Source: Reticulitermes speratus (taxonomy: Eukaryota; Arthropoda; Insecta; Blattodea; Rhinotermitidae). Taken from it: 64,000 nucleotides of DNA. The translations under genes and the position numbers were made by a program. The notes beneath the pieces are model-generated. The model saw only the letters and a list, made by a program, of their open reading frames with translations. It was not told the origin of the DNA and ran no database searches. The stretch's first letter is position 1. Every line of letters starts with the position of its first letter. Positions 29,425-40,539 of the stretch are shown one piece after another. The stretch lies in NCBI GenBank assembly GCA_021186555.1, contig JAJKFL010000010.1, forward strand, positions 2,075,487-2,139,486, given 5' to 3'.

Positions 29425-31649
29425 GTGACGGTATAGACAGGCTACATGTTACAGCTGTTGATGTGACGCTATAGACAGGCTACATGTTACAGCTGTTGAT
29501 GTGACGCTATAGACAGGCTACATGTTACAGCTGTTGATGTGACGCTATAGACAGGCTACATGTTACAGCTGTTGATGTGACGCTATAGACAGGCTACATG
29601 TTACAGCCGTTGATGTGACGCTATAGACAGGCTACATGTTACAGCTGTTGATGTGACGCTATAGACAGGCTACATGTTACAGCTGTTGATGTGACGCTAT
29701 AGACAGGCTGCATGTTACAGCTGTTGATGAGACGCTATAGACGGGCTACATGTTGCAGCTGTTGATGTGACGCTATAGACAGGCTACATGTTGCAGCTGT
29801 TGATGTGACGCTATAGACAGGCTACACGTTACAGCTGTTGATGTGACGCTATAGACAGGCTACATGTTACAGCTGTTGATGTGACGCTATAGACAGGCTG
29901 CATGTTACAGCTGTTGATGTGACGCTATAGACAGGCTGCATGTTACAGCTGTTGATGTGACGCTATAGACAGGCTGCATGTTACAGCTGTTGATGTAACG
30001 CTATAGACAGGCTGCATGTTACAGCTGTTGATGTAACGCTATAGACAGGCTACATGTTACAGCTGTTGATGTGACGCTATATACATGCTACATGTTACAG
30101 CTGTTGATGTGACGCTATAGACATGCTACATGTTACAGCTGTTGATGTGACGCTATAGACAGGCTGCATGTTACAGCTGTTGATGTGACGCTATAGACAG
30201 GCTACATGTTACAGCTGTTGATGTGACGCTATAGACAGACTACATGTTACAGCTGTTGATGTGACGCTATAGACAGGCTACATGTTACAGCTGTTGATGT
30301 GACGCTATAGACAGGCTACATGTTACAGCTGTTGATGTGACGCTATAGACAGGCTGCATGTTACAGCTGTTGATGCGACGCTATAGACAGGCTGCATGTT
30401 ACAGCTGTTGATGTGACGCTATAGACAGACTACATGTTACAGCTGTTGATGTGACGCTATAGACATACTACATGTTACAGCTGTTGATGTGACGCTATAG
30501 ACAGACTGCATGTTACAGCTGTTGATGTGACGCTATAGACAGGCTGCATGTTAAAGCTGTTGATGTGACGCTATAGACAGGCTACATGTTACAGCTGTTG
30601 ATGTGACGCTATAGACAGGCTACATGTTACAGCTGTTGATGTGACGCTATAGACAGGCTACATGTTACAGCTGTTGATGTGACGCTATAGACAGGCTGCA
30701 TGTTACAGCTGTTGATGTGACGCTATAGACAGGCTGCATGTTACAGCTGTTGATGTGACGCTATAGACAGGCTGCATGTTACAGCTGTTGATGTAACGCT
30801 ATAGACAGGCTGCATGTTACAGCTGTTGATGTGACGCTATAGACAGGCTACATCTTACAGCTGTTGATGTGACGCTATAGACATGCTACATGTTACAGCT
30901 GTTGATGTGACGCTATAGACAGGCTGCATGTTACAGCTGTTGATGTGACGCTATAGACAGGCTACATGTTACAGCTGTTGATGTGACGCTATAGACAGAC
31001 TACATGTTACAGCTGTTGATGTGACGCTATAGACAGGCTGCATGTTACAGCTGTTGATGTGACGCTATAGACAGGCTACATGTTACAGCTGTTGATGTGA
31101 CGCTATAGACAGGCTGCATGTTACAGCTGTTGATGCGACGCTATAGACAGGCTGCATGTTACAGCTGTTGATGCGACGCTATAGACAGGCTGCATGTTAC
31201 AGCTGTTGATGTGACGCTATAGACAGGCTACATGTTACAGCTGTTGATGTGACGCTATAGACAGACTACATGTTACAGCTGTTGATGTGACGCTATAGAC
31301 AGGCTGCATGTTACAGCTGTTGATGTGACGCTATAGACAGGCTGCATGTTACAGCTGTTGATGTGACGCTATAGACAGGCTACATGTTACAGCTGTTGAT
31401 GTGACGCTATAGACAGGCTACATGTTACAGCTGTTGATGTGACGCTATAGACAGGCTGCATGTTACAGCTGCTGATGTGACGCTATAGACAGGCTGCATG
31501 TTACAGCTGTTGATGTGACGCTATAGACAGGCTACATGTTACAGCTGCTGATGTGACGCTATAGACAGGCTACATGTTACAGCTGTTGATGTGACGCTAT
31601 AGACAGGCTGCATGTTACAGCTGCTGATGTGACGCTATAGACAGGCTGC
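29425..31649 (+). repeat. 38-bp minisatellite II
   Basis: 58 complete units and a 21-bp partial unit of a 38-bp repeat (GTGACGCTATAGACAGGC, TACATGTTACAGCTGTTG). The phase never slips: the last GTGACG start (31629) is exactly 58 x 38 bp after the first (29425). Variation is by substitution only, chiefly TACATG/TGCATG. Not related in sequence to the 38-bp array at 21.6 kb. Confidence 0.98.
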
Positions 31650-32304
31650 CAGTTAGTCATCCTCCGCCGTGTCCGGTAATTAAAGTGGCAGAGTGAGAGC
31701 GAAACGCGTTTAATTAGTTTCTTCATGTCAATGTGTGATAACGAGCATGCAGATCACAATGGCCAGCAACTTATTAAAGATTAATTACAGCTTCTTATTC
31801 ATACCTTGTGCCAAGCAGTAGCCTATTTCTTTTCGTAAATTGTTTGTATAAAAGGACATGTAATTACTTTCAAAAGTTGAGTAAAAAGAAGTGTGTGTTG
31901 TACAAGTTGACAGTTTTGGTTGGGGCGGGATGGGGAGGAAGCCACTGACTCTTTATCCTTCCTTTTATTCAGGAATGTGGAAAGAACGCGTGTAGCTAAT
32001 CTCGGAATAGTCGGGGACGGGACGTGTTTTGATAGATGTTCTGACATTTATGGGATGTTTTGTTTAAAACTCTGACATGGAAATGATACAGCTGTGCTTC
32101 TAAAACCTCAGCTGTCGACGTAACAACCTGCCGTATACGAAACAAAAAGCGCTGCACGCTGTATCGCGAAGTTTGGCGAAGAAGTGTTGAGGTTAGGCCT
32201 ATATTTAAGGAGATCGAGTAAAATATGACTGGGTAACGTCCGAAACTCATATGGATGTTGGTGATATGGCCACTTGTCATCACAAGTCCTTAGTGTGACG
32301 ACGT
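31650..32304. other. Unassigned stretch
   Basis: No domain in the minus-strand frames at 31823-32383. Confidence 0.4.
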
Positions 32305-32775
32305 CAAGGCCCTCATCCAAGACGGGAAATCCGTTAACGTAAGCGCAACCCCAGTTACTGTTATGAATCCCTATCACAAGCACATCGATACTTTCAGCAC
32401 GCAGGTATGGCTAAATGGACCAGGGGACGTTGTATGGCCACTTGGCAGCACAAGGTATTAGTTACCAATGTTCCTTCTAAGCTGCGCGGCCGCGCAGTAA
32501 CTGAATTGTTGCCGCGTAGCTGGCATTTCCTATTATGCATATCACAAAAAAACTTTTAAAGCACCGCGCAGTCGTCAGGTCGTGTCAAAGGTTTCTGCTC
32601 AGAGCAGTGGCGGGTCCGAGCAGCTGTAAAAAAAAATTAAGAGGGAAAATTGCCCTCAACCAGGACGGGGAATCCGTTAACGTAAGCGCAACCAAGTTAC
32701 TGTTATGCTTTCTTATCACAAGCGCAGCGATGCGTTCAGCACGCAGGTATGGGTGAAGGGGCCAGGGACATCGCC
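32305..32775 (+). repeat. Diverged 105-bp direct repeat pair
   Basis: GGGAAATCCGTTAACGTAAG (near 32325) and GGGGAATCCGTTAACGTAAG (near 32668) open two copies that continue through AGTTACTGTTATG and TTCAGCACGCAGGTATGG. The copies are about 345 bp apart. Family unknown. Confidence 0.75.
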
Positions 32776-33003
32776 TTTGCGCATGTCTGCGCTGTCACCA
32801 TTTTGTTTGGTTCTTTTCTTTTTTGGGGGGGGGGAGATGGATAGAACTGGCTCAGGGCTATGTGGAATGAAGGTATTTGTACTAACGGTACTGATAATTC
32901 GGGTTCTCCTATCGCAGTATTATTTGAACACATGTTGCTTGTTGGATTACCTAGCTAAATCGCCTGGCCGTCATTGTAGAGCGTGTCTGAATGCGTCGTG
33001 GCG
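32776..33003. other. Spacer with G-run
   Basis: A run of T then ten G near 32820-32835. Nothing else recognised. Confidence 0.4.
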
Positions 33004-33507
33004 CTTTCTGAGAAGCACAGAATTGCAAACCAACTTGCAAAAATGGCAACCACAAATGAAGAGCCAGTGTGTTACAATATGATCCCAAAAAGTGCCGTCC
33101 GGAAAAGGTTAAGAGCAGAAAGCATAGAAAAATGGGAAAATGAGTGGCAAAACACCACGAAAGGAGAAGAGACAAAAATATATTTTCCTACAGTCGCACA
33201 AAGACTTCAGCAAAGGATACCGCTGACATCAAAACTCACTACAATGCTAACAGGACACGGAAGATTGAAGGCATACTAACATCGATTCCATATTATCGAT
33301 GATTCAACCTGTCCCTGCAAAGGAGGAGAGCAAACAGTAGATCACATCTTATATGAATGTAAGAAACTGAACGACGAGAGAAAGAAATTAAGAGGAAACA
33401 TAATTAGAAAAGGAGGAACATGGCCAGGAAATAAATTGCAATTAGTAGGAAAGTTTATCAAAGATTATTGTAAATTTATTAATTCTATTGATTTAGAGAA
33501 TTTTTAA
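33004..33507 (+). pseudogene. LINE ORF2 C-terminus with one in-frame stop
   Basis: 5'-truncated end of a Jockey/R1-like LINE polyprotein. The frame starts in the RNase H region (IANQLAKMAT, the position of the usual GNExAD-LAK motif with Asp replaced by Asn). It continues through ESIEKWENEWQN and LTGHGRLKAY, meets TAA at 33277-33279, then reads on to a C-terminal cysteine cluster (CPCKGGEQTVDHILYEC) and a natural stop at 33505-33507. The stop replaces a codon where the family normally has Leu. An A-run (33647-33661) closes the element about 140 bp further on. Apart from that single stop the tail is intact, so this is a fairly young copy. Confidence 0.88.
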
Positions 33508-33680
33508 GGTAAACATATGACTGTACAATACTTAAGACACTGTAGTTTGTAACAAGATAGACAGCACAATAATTGTAATCAACAGCACAATTTAAAAGTA
33601 AACCAAAACATGTAGTATTACTTACTGTAATGGAACATGTTGAGTGAAAAAAAAAAAAAAAGACAGACAGACAGACAGTG
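33508..33680 (+). mobile_element. LINE 3' untranslated end, poly(A) and (GACA)n
   Basis: Continues the LINE from its stop to a 15-base A-run at 33647-33661, followed by a short (GACA)n tract. Confidence 0.75.
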
Positions 33681-34033
33681 TCCCGCTTGGCATTCTTGTC
33701 GATGCTTATATTACTACTGTAATGTCTGAAAACACTCCAGCGCTACGGAGTCCGTGTGCTGTAAACCCATCTCATAAGACACCATGTCGTGTTATCTGAA
33801 GCAGTTCCATAAATGCGGACGTAATTAACGAAACTATGCGAGTGGAGAAAGTCTAGTGGCTGTCCTGCAGCTGCGCCCCAGGGCATGTCTGACCTCGCTT
33901 GAGGTAGGCCTACCGCGCGAAGGGAGCCAGGTGTTGTGATATCCTGGTTGCGGCCTGCTTAATTACGCTGCTCTCAGCGGTTTCACTCGCGGCATCTTGA
34001 TTTTTTTAAAATCACTCATTAGAGAGTTTAATG
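33681..34033. other. Unassigned stretch
   Basis: Nothing recognised. Confidence 0.4.
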
Positions 34034-34560
34034 CAGTGGTTCCCAAAGTGGGCGGTACCGCCCCCTGGGGGGCGGTGGGATTACCGAGATTGGCGCTAAT
34101 AGGTACGAGAGGTGGAAGGGAGCGCTGTTATTATCACAGGGGAGCGCTAGTAGACAAGTAGTGCATTTATTTTTATAATAAAATTCAAATAAAGTAATTT
34201 TTGTGGTAAAAATAAAAAATGAACTAAATTTCTTAGTATTTTAATTTATGAATCTATATTCAAGCACATATTATTTTTTTAATAAACTATTGCTAGATGA
34301 ATTATTGTTAATCATAAAAAATATAATACATTTTAATTTATTAATTAACACATAAAACATTAAGTTTAACTCTTATAATTTTTCACTTTATATTCACCGT
34401 GCATTCTGTCTTATATAATACACAAAGGTGTAGTGCATATGTTGGGTGAAATAAAAGCTATCTTATAATTTTATTTAAACGATTTTTTAAATATAAAATA
34501 AAAGTGGAAACAAAAGCGCATTTATGTTTTTTAAACAAGGTTAGACAGACAGGATATCAA
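34034..34560 (+). mobile_element. hAT-like DNA transposon, one end only
   Basis: CAGTGGTTCCCAAAGTGGG followed by a hairpin-prone CCGCCCCC/GGGGGGCGG block is the typical start of non-autonomous hAT elements. The AT-rich body follows. I see no matching inverted end (CCCACTTTGGGAACC) before 34.9 kb, so the other terminus is lost or too worn. Confidence 0.65.
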
Positions 34561-34900
34561 AACAACACAGATTGTTCAACTTTATTGCAATTTTTAACAA
34601 CCAACAACCACAATTTTTAACTTTTTAACTTTTATTTGTTTTAAACAGTGCATCTGAACAATTGTAAAGAACTCATGTAAATAGTTGTGCCAGTTGGTGT
34701 AACTAGTGTGCGATTTTAGATAATGTGTCCCTGAAGATGAACCCAGGTTAGGGGTTCGAAACATGTAGGACGGTGAAAGTGCAGAATTAATGTGATTATA
34801 TTGTACATACGTCAGACTTTAAATATAAAGTTAAAATATACGGAATTAATAATATCCTTCATAGATATTTTAAATTTGATGCATTGTAAAGAACTCAATT
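34561..34900 (+). mobile_element. Penelope/retrozyme-like element
   Basis: AT-rich sequence around CAACTTTATTGCAATTTTTAAC leading to the best hammerhead-like motif at 34727-34771. Non-coding, and limits are approximate. Confidence 0.55.
34727..34771 (+). ncRNA. Hammerhead-ribozyme-like motif, best copy
   Basis: Stem I GUCC/GGAC, box CUGAAGA, extra U, stem II GAACCC/GGGUUC (six perfect pairs), box GAAA, palindromic CAUG, triplet GUA. Both stems differ in sequence from the copies at 5.3, 24 and 28 kb, yet pair perfectly. Nothing in the core is missing other than the family-wide extra nucleotide. Confidence 0.78.
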
Positions 34901-34914
34901 AAAGACGGGTGTAA

Positions 34915-35207
34915 TAACTAACTAACTAACTAACTAACAAAATAACTCCATGGAGCAGAGCCCTTCTTGAGAAGCTAACAGTTCCTCAGATAGTCAAGAA
35001 ATTCCCCGCGTTTTGTGGAACCCGAAGGTTCATTACCGCACTCACAACAGCCCGCCACCTGTCCCTATCCTGAGCCATATCAATCCAGTCCATGCCCTCC
35101 CATCCCACTTCTTGAAGATCCATTTTAATATTATCCTCCCATCTATGCCTTGGTCTTCCAAGTGGTCTCCTTCCCTCATGTCTCCCCGGATGTAATAAGT
35201 AAATCAA
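34915..35207 (-). pseudogene. Non-LTR retrotransposon reverse transcriptase C-terminus (best - copy)
   Basis: Minus-strand frame with [38 protein letters not shown] and [20 protein letters not shown] before its natural stop at 34986. This is the most complete family C-terminus in the window. On + the 3' end is preceded by CTAACTAACTAACTAAC (34918-34938), the complement of the (TTAG)n tail. The copy is 5'-truncated at about 35.2 kb. Confidence 0.9.
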
Positions 35208-35796
35208 TCAAATTCCTTCGGCAGTAAATCCAATTCAAGTCCGTAAATGAATGTAACTCTGAACTTACTTAGCTGTGCTTAGCTCCGGCCTCAGCTCCTG
35301 TGTTGCAGTGTGTTCGTTGTTTCTACAGCGATATTTGTGCACGTCTCTGTACTACACCCCCACTCCACGCCACCCCCTCCCCACACATTGCTAATCGTGA
35401 CGACAATTTATGTCGGCTAATGCGCGCGAACGACCAACCAACCCCTGCAATATGATGATATCTGATGGCCTTGACCTCAACAGAGGTCGTTACAGGTCTC
35501 AGTTAAAGCACAGTAGAGCAGTCATAAATGTTCTGTAAATCGCTTGTTGGACTTTTATTGCGGTTTGCTGTGCTGTAAAGCGCTAAAAATCAATTATTTC
35601 GTGTTCGAGTGTCCCAAATTTTAGGTAAGCGTCTGATGGTCTGCACTGCGACTGCACAAACGTGAAGATGGCTGCTAAATTTGGAGTCAGCTACAGCATG
35701 GACTGTCACTGCGCTACGTGCAGAGTCAACTAACTGAAGATGCAACTGCTGATTGATAACCTATAGCCAGGGTCATGCCACCTTAACATTCACATT
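35208..35796. other. Unassigned stretch
   Basis: No gene. A weak AG-GTAAG junction (CCCAAATTTTAGGTAAGC) lies at about 35612-35629. Confidence 0.4.
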
Positions 35797-37092
35797 TACG
35801 TTGCCCACACAGTGTATTATGTGTTTGTGTGATCTCAGAACAAACAGCGATATTTCACTGTACAACATTAACTGACTGGTTTGTATAACTGAGACGGATG
35901 TGTTTACTGCGCGGTCACTGTATTTATGTGTTTTGTGTGGATCTCAGAACAAACAGCGATTATTTACTGTACAACATTAACTGACTGGTTTGTATAACTG
36001 AGACGGAGTGTGTTTACTGCGCGGTACGGACTGTATTTATGTGTTTTGTGTGGATCTCAGAACAAACAGCGATTATTTACACTGTACAACATTAACTGAC
36101 TGGTTTGTATAACTGAGACGGAGTGTGTTTACTGCGCGGTACGGACTGTATTTATGTGTTTTGTGTGGATCTCAGAACAAACAGCGATTATTTACTGTAC
36201 AACATTAACTGACTGGTTTGTATAACTGAGACGGAGTGTGTTTACTGCGCGGTACGGACTGTATTTATGTGTTTTGTGTGGATCTCAGAACAAACAGCGA
36301 TTATTTAACTGTACAACATTAACTGACTGGTTTGTATAACTGAGACAGAGTGTGTTTACTGCGCGGTACGGACTGTATTTATGTGTTTTGTGTGGATCTC
36401 AGAACAAACAGCTATTATTTCACTATACAACATTAACTGACTGGTTTGTATAACTGAGACGGACTGTGTTTACTAGCGCGGTTACGGACATGTTTATGTG
36501 TTTTGTGTGGATCTCAGAACAGTCGCGATTTTATTTCCTGGTCGCAACACCTACTGGTTGTGTCATTATCGACTTCGGAGTGTGTTTACTGCGCGGTACG
36601 GACTGTATTTATGTGTTTTGTGTGGATCTCAGAACAAACAGCTATTATTTCACTATACAACATTAACTGACTGGTTTGTATAACTGAGACGGAGTGTGTT
36701 TACTGCGCGGTACGGACTGTATTTATGTGTTTTGTGTGGATCTCAGAACAAACAGCGATTATTTAACTGTACAACATTAACTGACTGGTTTGTATAACTG
36801 AGACGGAGTGTGTTTACTGCGCGGTACGGACTGTATTTATGTGTTTTGTGTGGATCTCAGAACAAACAGCTATTATTTCACTATACAACATTAACTGACT
36901 GGTTTGTATAACTGAGACGGAGTGTGTTTACTGCGCGGTACGGACTGTATTTATGTGTTTTGTGTGGATCTCAGAACAAACAGCGATTATTTCACTATAC
37001 AACATTAACTGACTGGTTTGTATAACTGAGACGGAGGTGTGTTTACTGCGCGGTACGAGCTGGATCTTTATATATAATTCAGGTTAATTTCG
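35797..37092 (+). repeat. Tandem array 2 of the 114-bp family
   Basis: About 11 units of the 114-bp core in + orientation without the 91-bp linker. It starts with a linker remnant (TTAACATTCACATTTACG) and ends CGGTACGAGCTGGATC then TTCAGGTTAATTTCGTCC, the shared terminus. One unit at 36467-36580 is scrambled (GTCGCAACACCTACTGG). Confidence 0.95.
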
Positions 37093-37210
37093 TCCTTACA
37101 GATGATGTTACTAAGTGACGTGTATAAAAGCAGTAACTGACTTATAAACAACTGACTGCTTCACTAAGTACCTTACGGGCATATTCTTTACCTGACTGAT
37201 CTCCTGAAAG
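37093..37210. other. Spacer
   Basis: Nothing recognised. Confidence 0.35.
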
Positions 37211-37467
37211 TTTCCTATTTTATTTCCAATAGCGCAACAGCCCCTACTGGGCCATGGCCTGCTCATTATCGACGCTTCACGATCACACACTTTAGACACA
37301 CCACACTCAGTAGGACTTCTCTGGACGAGTGATCAGCCTGACGCAGAGACCTCTACCTGACAACACACAACACTCACAAGAGACAGACATCCATGCCCCC
37401 GCCGGGTTTCGAATCCTCAATCCCAGCAAGTGAGCGGCCGTAGACCCACGCGTTAGACCGCGCGGCC
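37211..37467 (-). mobile_element. SINE family A
   Basis: Minus-strand copy. On + it ends with GGGTTTCGAATCC and GCGTTAGACCGCGCGGCC (head complement). Slightly worn in the 3' part. Confidence 0.9.
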
Positions 37468-37529
37468 CGCAGTTTCCGATAGTTCGTACGAACTTAACTT
37501 TAGACGAGTTACCGGGTCGATATGGTCTT

Positions 37530-37750
37530 TAGTATGTGGTCCTAGCGTAAGACCAGTGGGGGACTGTTTTGAAGTTCTGTTTTTATTTGATTTATGAGAG
37601 TGTCTTCCCGCCTGCTTCGCCCCCCCCCCCCAGAGAAAGAACCCCCGGTGCCCAGTCAATAGGAGGCTGGGTGGGCCTCCGAGACGGTGGGTCACGTTTT
37701 AGATAAGGGAGAAATCTGTCGATCCTGCCGGATGACGTCGTCCAGCCAGC
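37530..37750 (-). mobile_element. SINE family D, worn
   Basis: On +: a C-run at 37620, then GTGCCCAGTCAATAGGAGGC, TGGGTGGGCCTCCGAGACG and GACGTCGTCCAGCCAGC. Confidence 0.6.
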
Positions 37751-38118
37751 CCGCAGCCTGTCTGTGTTCGTAGCTCTTGCAGGACTTACTGTCGTGTCGG
37801 CCCATTGTCACTCGGACTGCCTACTGCGCTGGGGCCGCACCAGACATCGTCGGCACTACATCCTTAACATCCACGTCGCGTGATATTTGTCCCTCAGGTA
37901 CGCAAGTCCCTGCACGCGCATACAACGCAATTGACTCACGACAGCACATCACACGCAACTCTTGTCTAATGGCGGACTGGTATCGTCGACAAATGCTGCT
38001 GTGTGTCTGTTTGCGTCTAGACTGTGCTTGATGTGATGTGTCCACAGCATAAGTCGTGGTTGGCATCTGAGATGCTCTGTCTCGGGTCTCCGCCTTTCTG
38101 CCTCTCAACATAGGCGTC
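37751..38118. other. Unassigned stretch
   Basis: Frames of 84 (+) and 99 (-) codons overlap here. Neither has a recognisable motif. Confidence 0.4.
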
Positions 38119-38381
38119 AATTTTTTTTCCTATGGCTCGACAGCCCCTTGGGGGCCTAGGCCTCCTCATTGTTCGAGGCTTCACGATCACACTCAGATAC
38201 ACCACATTCGGTAGGACTCCTCTGGACGAGTGATCAGCCCGTCACAGAGACCTCTACCTGACAACACACAACACTCACAAGAGACAGACATCCATGCCCT
38301 AGGCGGGATTTAAACCCACAATCCCAGCAAACGAGCGGCCGTAGACCCACGCCTTAGACCGCGCGGCCACTGGGATCGGCA
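38119..38381 (-). mobile_element. SINE family A, full length
   Basis: On + T-run, ATGGCTCGACAGCCCCTTGG, and the head complement ending GCGCGGCCACTGGGATCGGC. Confidence 0.93.
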
Positions 38382-38439
38382 TCAAATTCTTACCTAACAC
38401 TATTAATAAATTATCCGAACTTTCCCTGAAGAAACTGAG

Positions 38440-38535
38440 GACGAATGCTTGACGCTTGAATATGGGACCGATAGGCTGTCCCGAAACGTCGGTAACTACT
38501 AATAAACGCTGCGTAACATCACCGACCGTTGATAT
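38440..38535 (+). mobile_element. Lineage 2 hammerhead-like right arm
   Basis: GAATATGGGACCGATAGGC, TGTCCCGAAACGTCGGTAAC, then AAACGCTGCGTAACATC. Single arm with stem II GGGAC/GUCCC intact. The first box is decayed. Confidence 0.6.
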
Positions 38536-39756
38536 GAACAGATGCATTTAAATGCACGCAAGTACTATCTTCCCTGACCGTGAGTGTACCGTGAACGTGA
38601 ATGAATATTTTATTACAGTGGTTCTATTCTTCGTAGGGGTGTTCGATTTTTCTTTCCACAGCTTCTTTGGAAGGTCAATACAGGCTGTGTTTTCAAAGGC
38701 TAGAGCGTAATTTTTCTTTCAGAGTAAAGGCGGCCGGAACTTGAGGTAGTCACTCGCTTCTATCAAATACTGCGGTTAGGACAGTACTTTTACAACAAAG
38801 CTTACCCCCGCCCCCCTGGAGACGGAGCCCCCAGTGCCCAATTTATAACATGCTTACGTACGTGAATGATTGATCACCTCTGTATCATCATTATCATCAT
38901 TTTAACCTATATCATAAGCCCCTGCGACACACGCCTGCAAATATATGTTTAGACTACACGCTTCACATGCATGATGGAGAATTTGCCGATACAGCCCGGA
39001 ATAGGAATGAAACGCACGCAGAGGTAGCTGTCCGCAGCGATCTGTGCTAATGCTGTTATACAGGGAGTATTTTTAACGCGGGACTCGTCAGCGCTGAGCA
39101 CTGCAGAACGGGTGGCGTCCGATCGCTTTACAGCAACGCTGTACTCCGCTCTGTGACAAACAGTAGAGTGATAAACGGAAACACTCTGTATAATACAGAT
39201 TTTAGTGTACACTATGAGAGGCTTCCGCTTTAAGCTGAACACCCTGCACTTTTTCCTCTTGAGGTATTAAGTGATACTAATAATTTTGGGGATAACTAGC
39301 TTCGATGTTTGCGATTCGAGCTCGGTCTTATACGTTCTACTGTAAGAACCAGTCCGCCACTGCATCGGTCGAGTTGCACGTGGACAGTGCACAGTGCGTT
39401 CGTGTTGCGGTGTCTAATCACCCTTCCATCATCTGAAGCGGATAATCTTAATGAAACGTGACGTCTGATAAACTGGGAACAACTTGTCTTGAAGTGAGAC
39501 GCGTGTGGCTAATGCCTTGTTACACACGGCAGCAGTACTACAGTGATTTATAAGTTATAACTAATTTTACTTTAAAAACTTTTGTTTTTAACTTTGTGCA
39601 CGATACAGTTGAATGTCCAGTAGGAAACATCCACGTGTAACTAGAGTTCTAAGTGTTTTATTTCCTGGTAGTTTTTCAAGATTCCGAAAGTAACAGCCTG
39701 GTTGTGGCTGTTATGAATATCATGAAGCGTGCCTATTAACACTGTCGAGACTAGGA
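38536..39756. other. Unassigned 1.2-kb stretch
   Basis: Contains a weak family D trace (AAAGGCGGCCGGAACTTGAG near 38727) and an (ATC)n run near 38887. No gene. Confidence 0.45.
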
Positions 39757-40500
39757 TGAACCTGAATTATATATAAATATTCAGCTCGTACCCCGCAGTA
39801 AACACACTACGTCTCAGTTATACAAACCAGTCAGTTAATGCTGTACAGTGAAATAATCGCTGTTTGTTCTGAGATCCACACAAAACACATAAATACAGTC
39901 CGTACCGCGCAGTAAACACACTCCGTCTCGTTATACAAACCAGTCAGTTAATGTTGTACAGTGAAATAATCGCTGTTTGTTCTGAGATCCACACAAAACA
40001 CATAAATACAGTCCGTACCGCGCAGTAAACACACTCCGTCTCGTTATACAAACCAGTCAGTTAATGTGTACAGTGAAATAATCGCTGTTTGTTCTGAGAT
40101 CCACACAAAACACATAAATACAGTCCGTACCGCGCAGTAAACACACTCCGTCTCGTTATACAAACCAGTCAGTTAATGTGTACAGGAAATAATCGCTGTT
40201 TGTTCTGAGATCCACACAAAACACATAAATACAGTCCTGTACGCGCAGTAACGAACTCCGTCTCGGTAAAAACCAGTCAGTTAATGTAAGTGAAATAACG
40301 CTGTTGTTCTGAATCACACAACACTAACTCCGCCGCGCAGTAACACTCCGTCTCAGTTATACAACATCTATGTGTTAAGAAATATCGCTGTTTGTTTGAA
40401 TCCCACAACAATAACAGTCCGACGCGCAGTAACACCCGCATATCAACTCATAATGCTGTACATGAAATCGGTTGTTCTGAGACCACAAAAAATACCTGCG
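39757..40500 (-). repeat. Tandem array 3 of the 114-bp family, decaying
   Basis: Minus orientation. The shared terminus (AACCTGAATTATATATAAAT, CAGCTCGTACC) lies at its left edge. About five good units are followed from 40220 on by two or three units riddled with small deletions, down to an unrecognisable edge near 40500. Confidence 0.92.
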
Positions 40501-40539
40501 GCAACTAATTATTTAAACCTGGTAATTATACCATGGCTC

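Noticed and set aside
29425-31649. Second CRISPR-like regular array
   Set aside because: Pure head-to-tail 38-bp minisatellite, no spacers.
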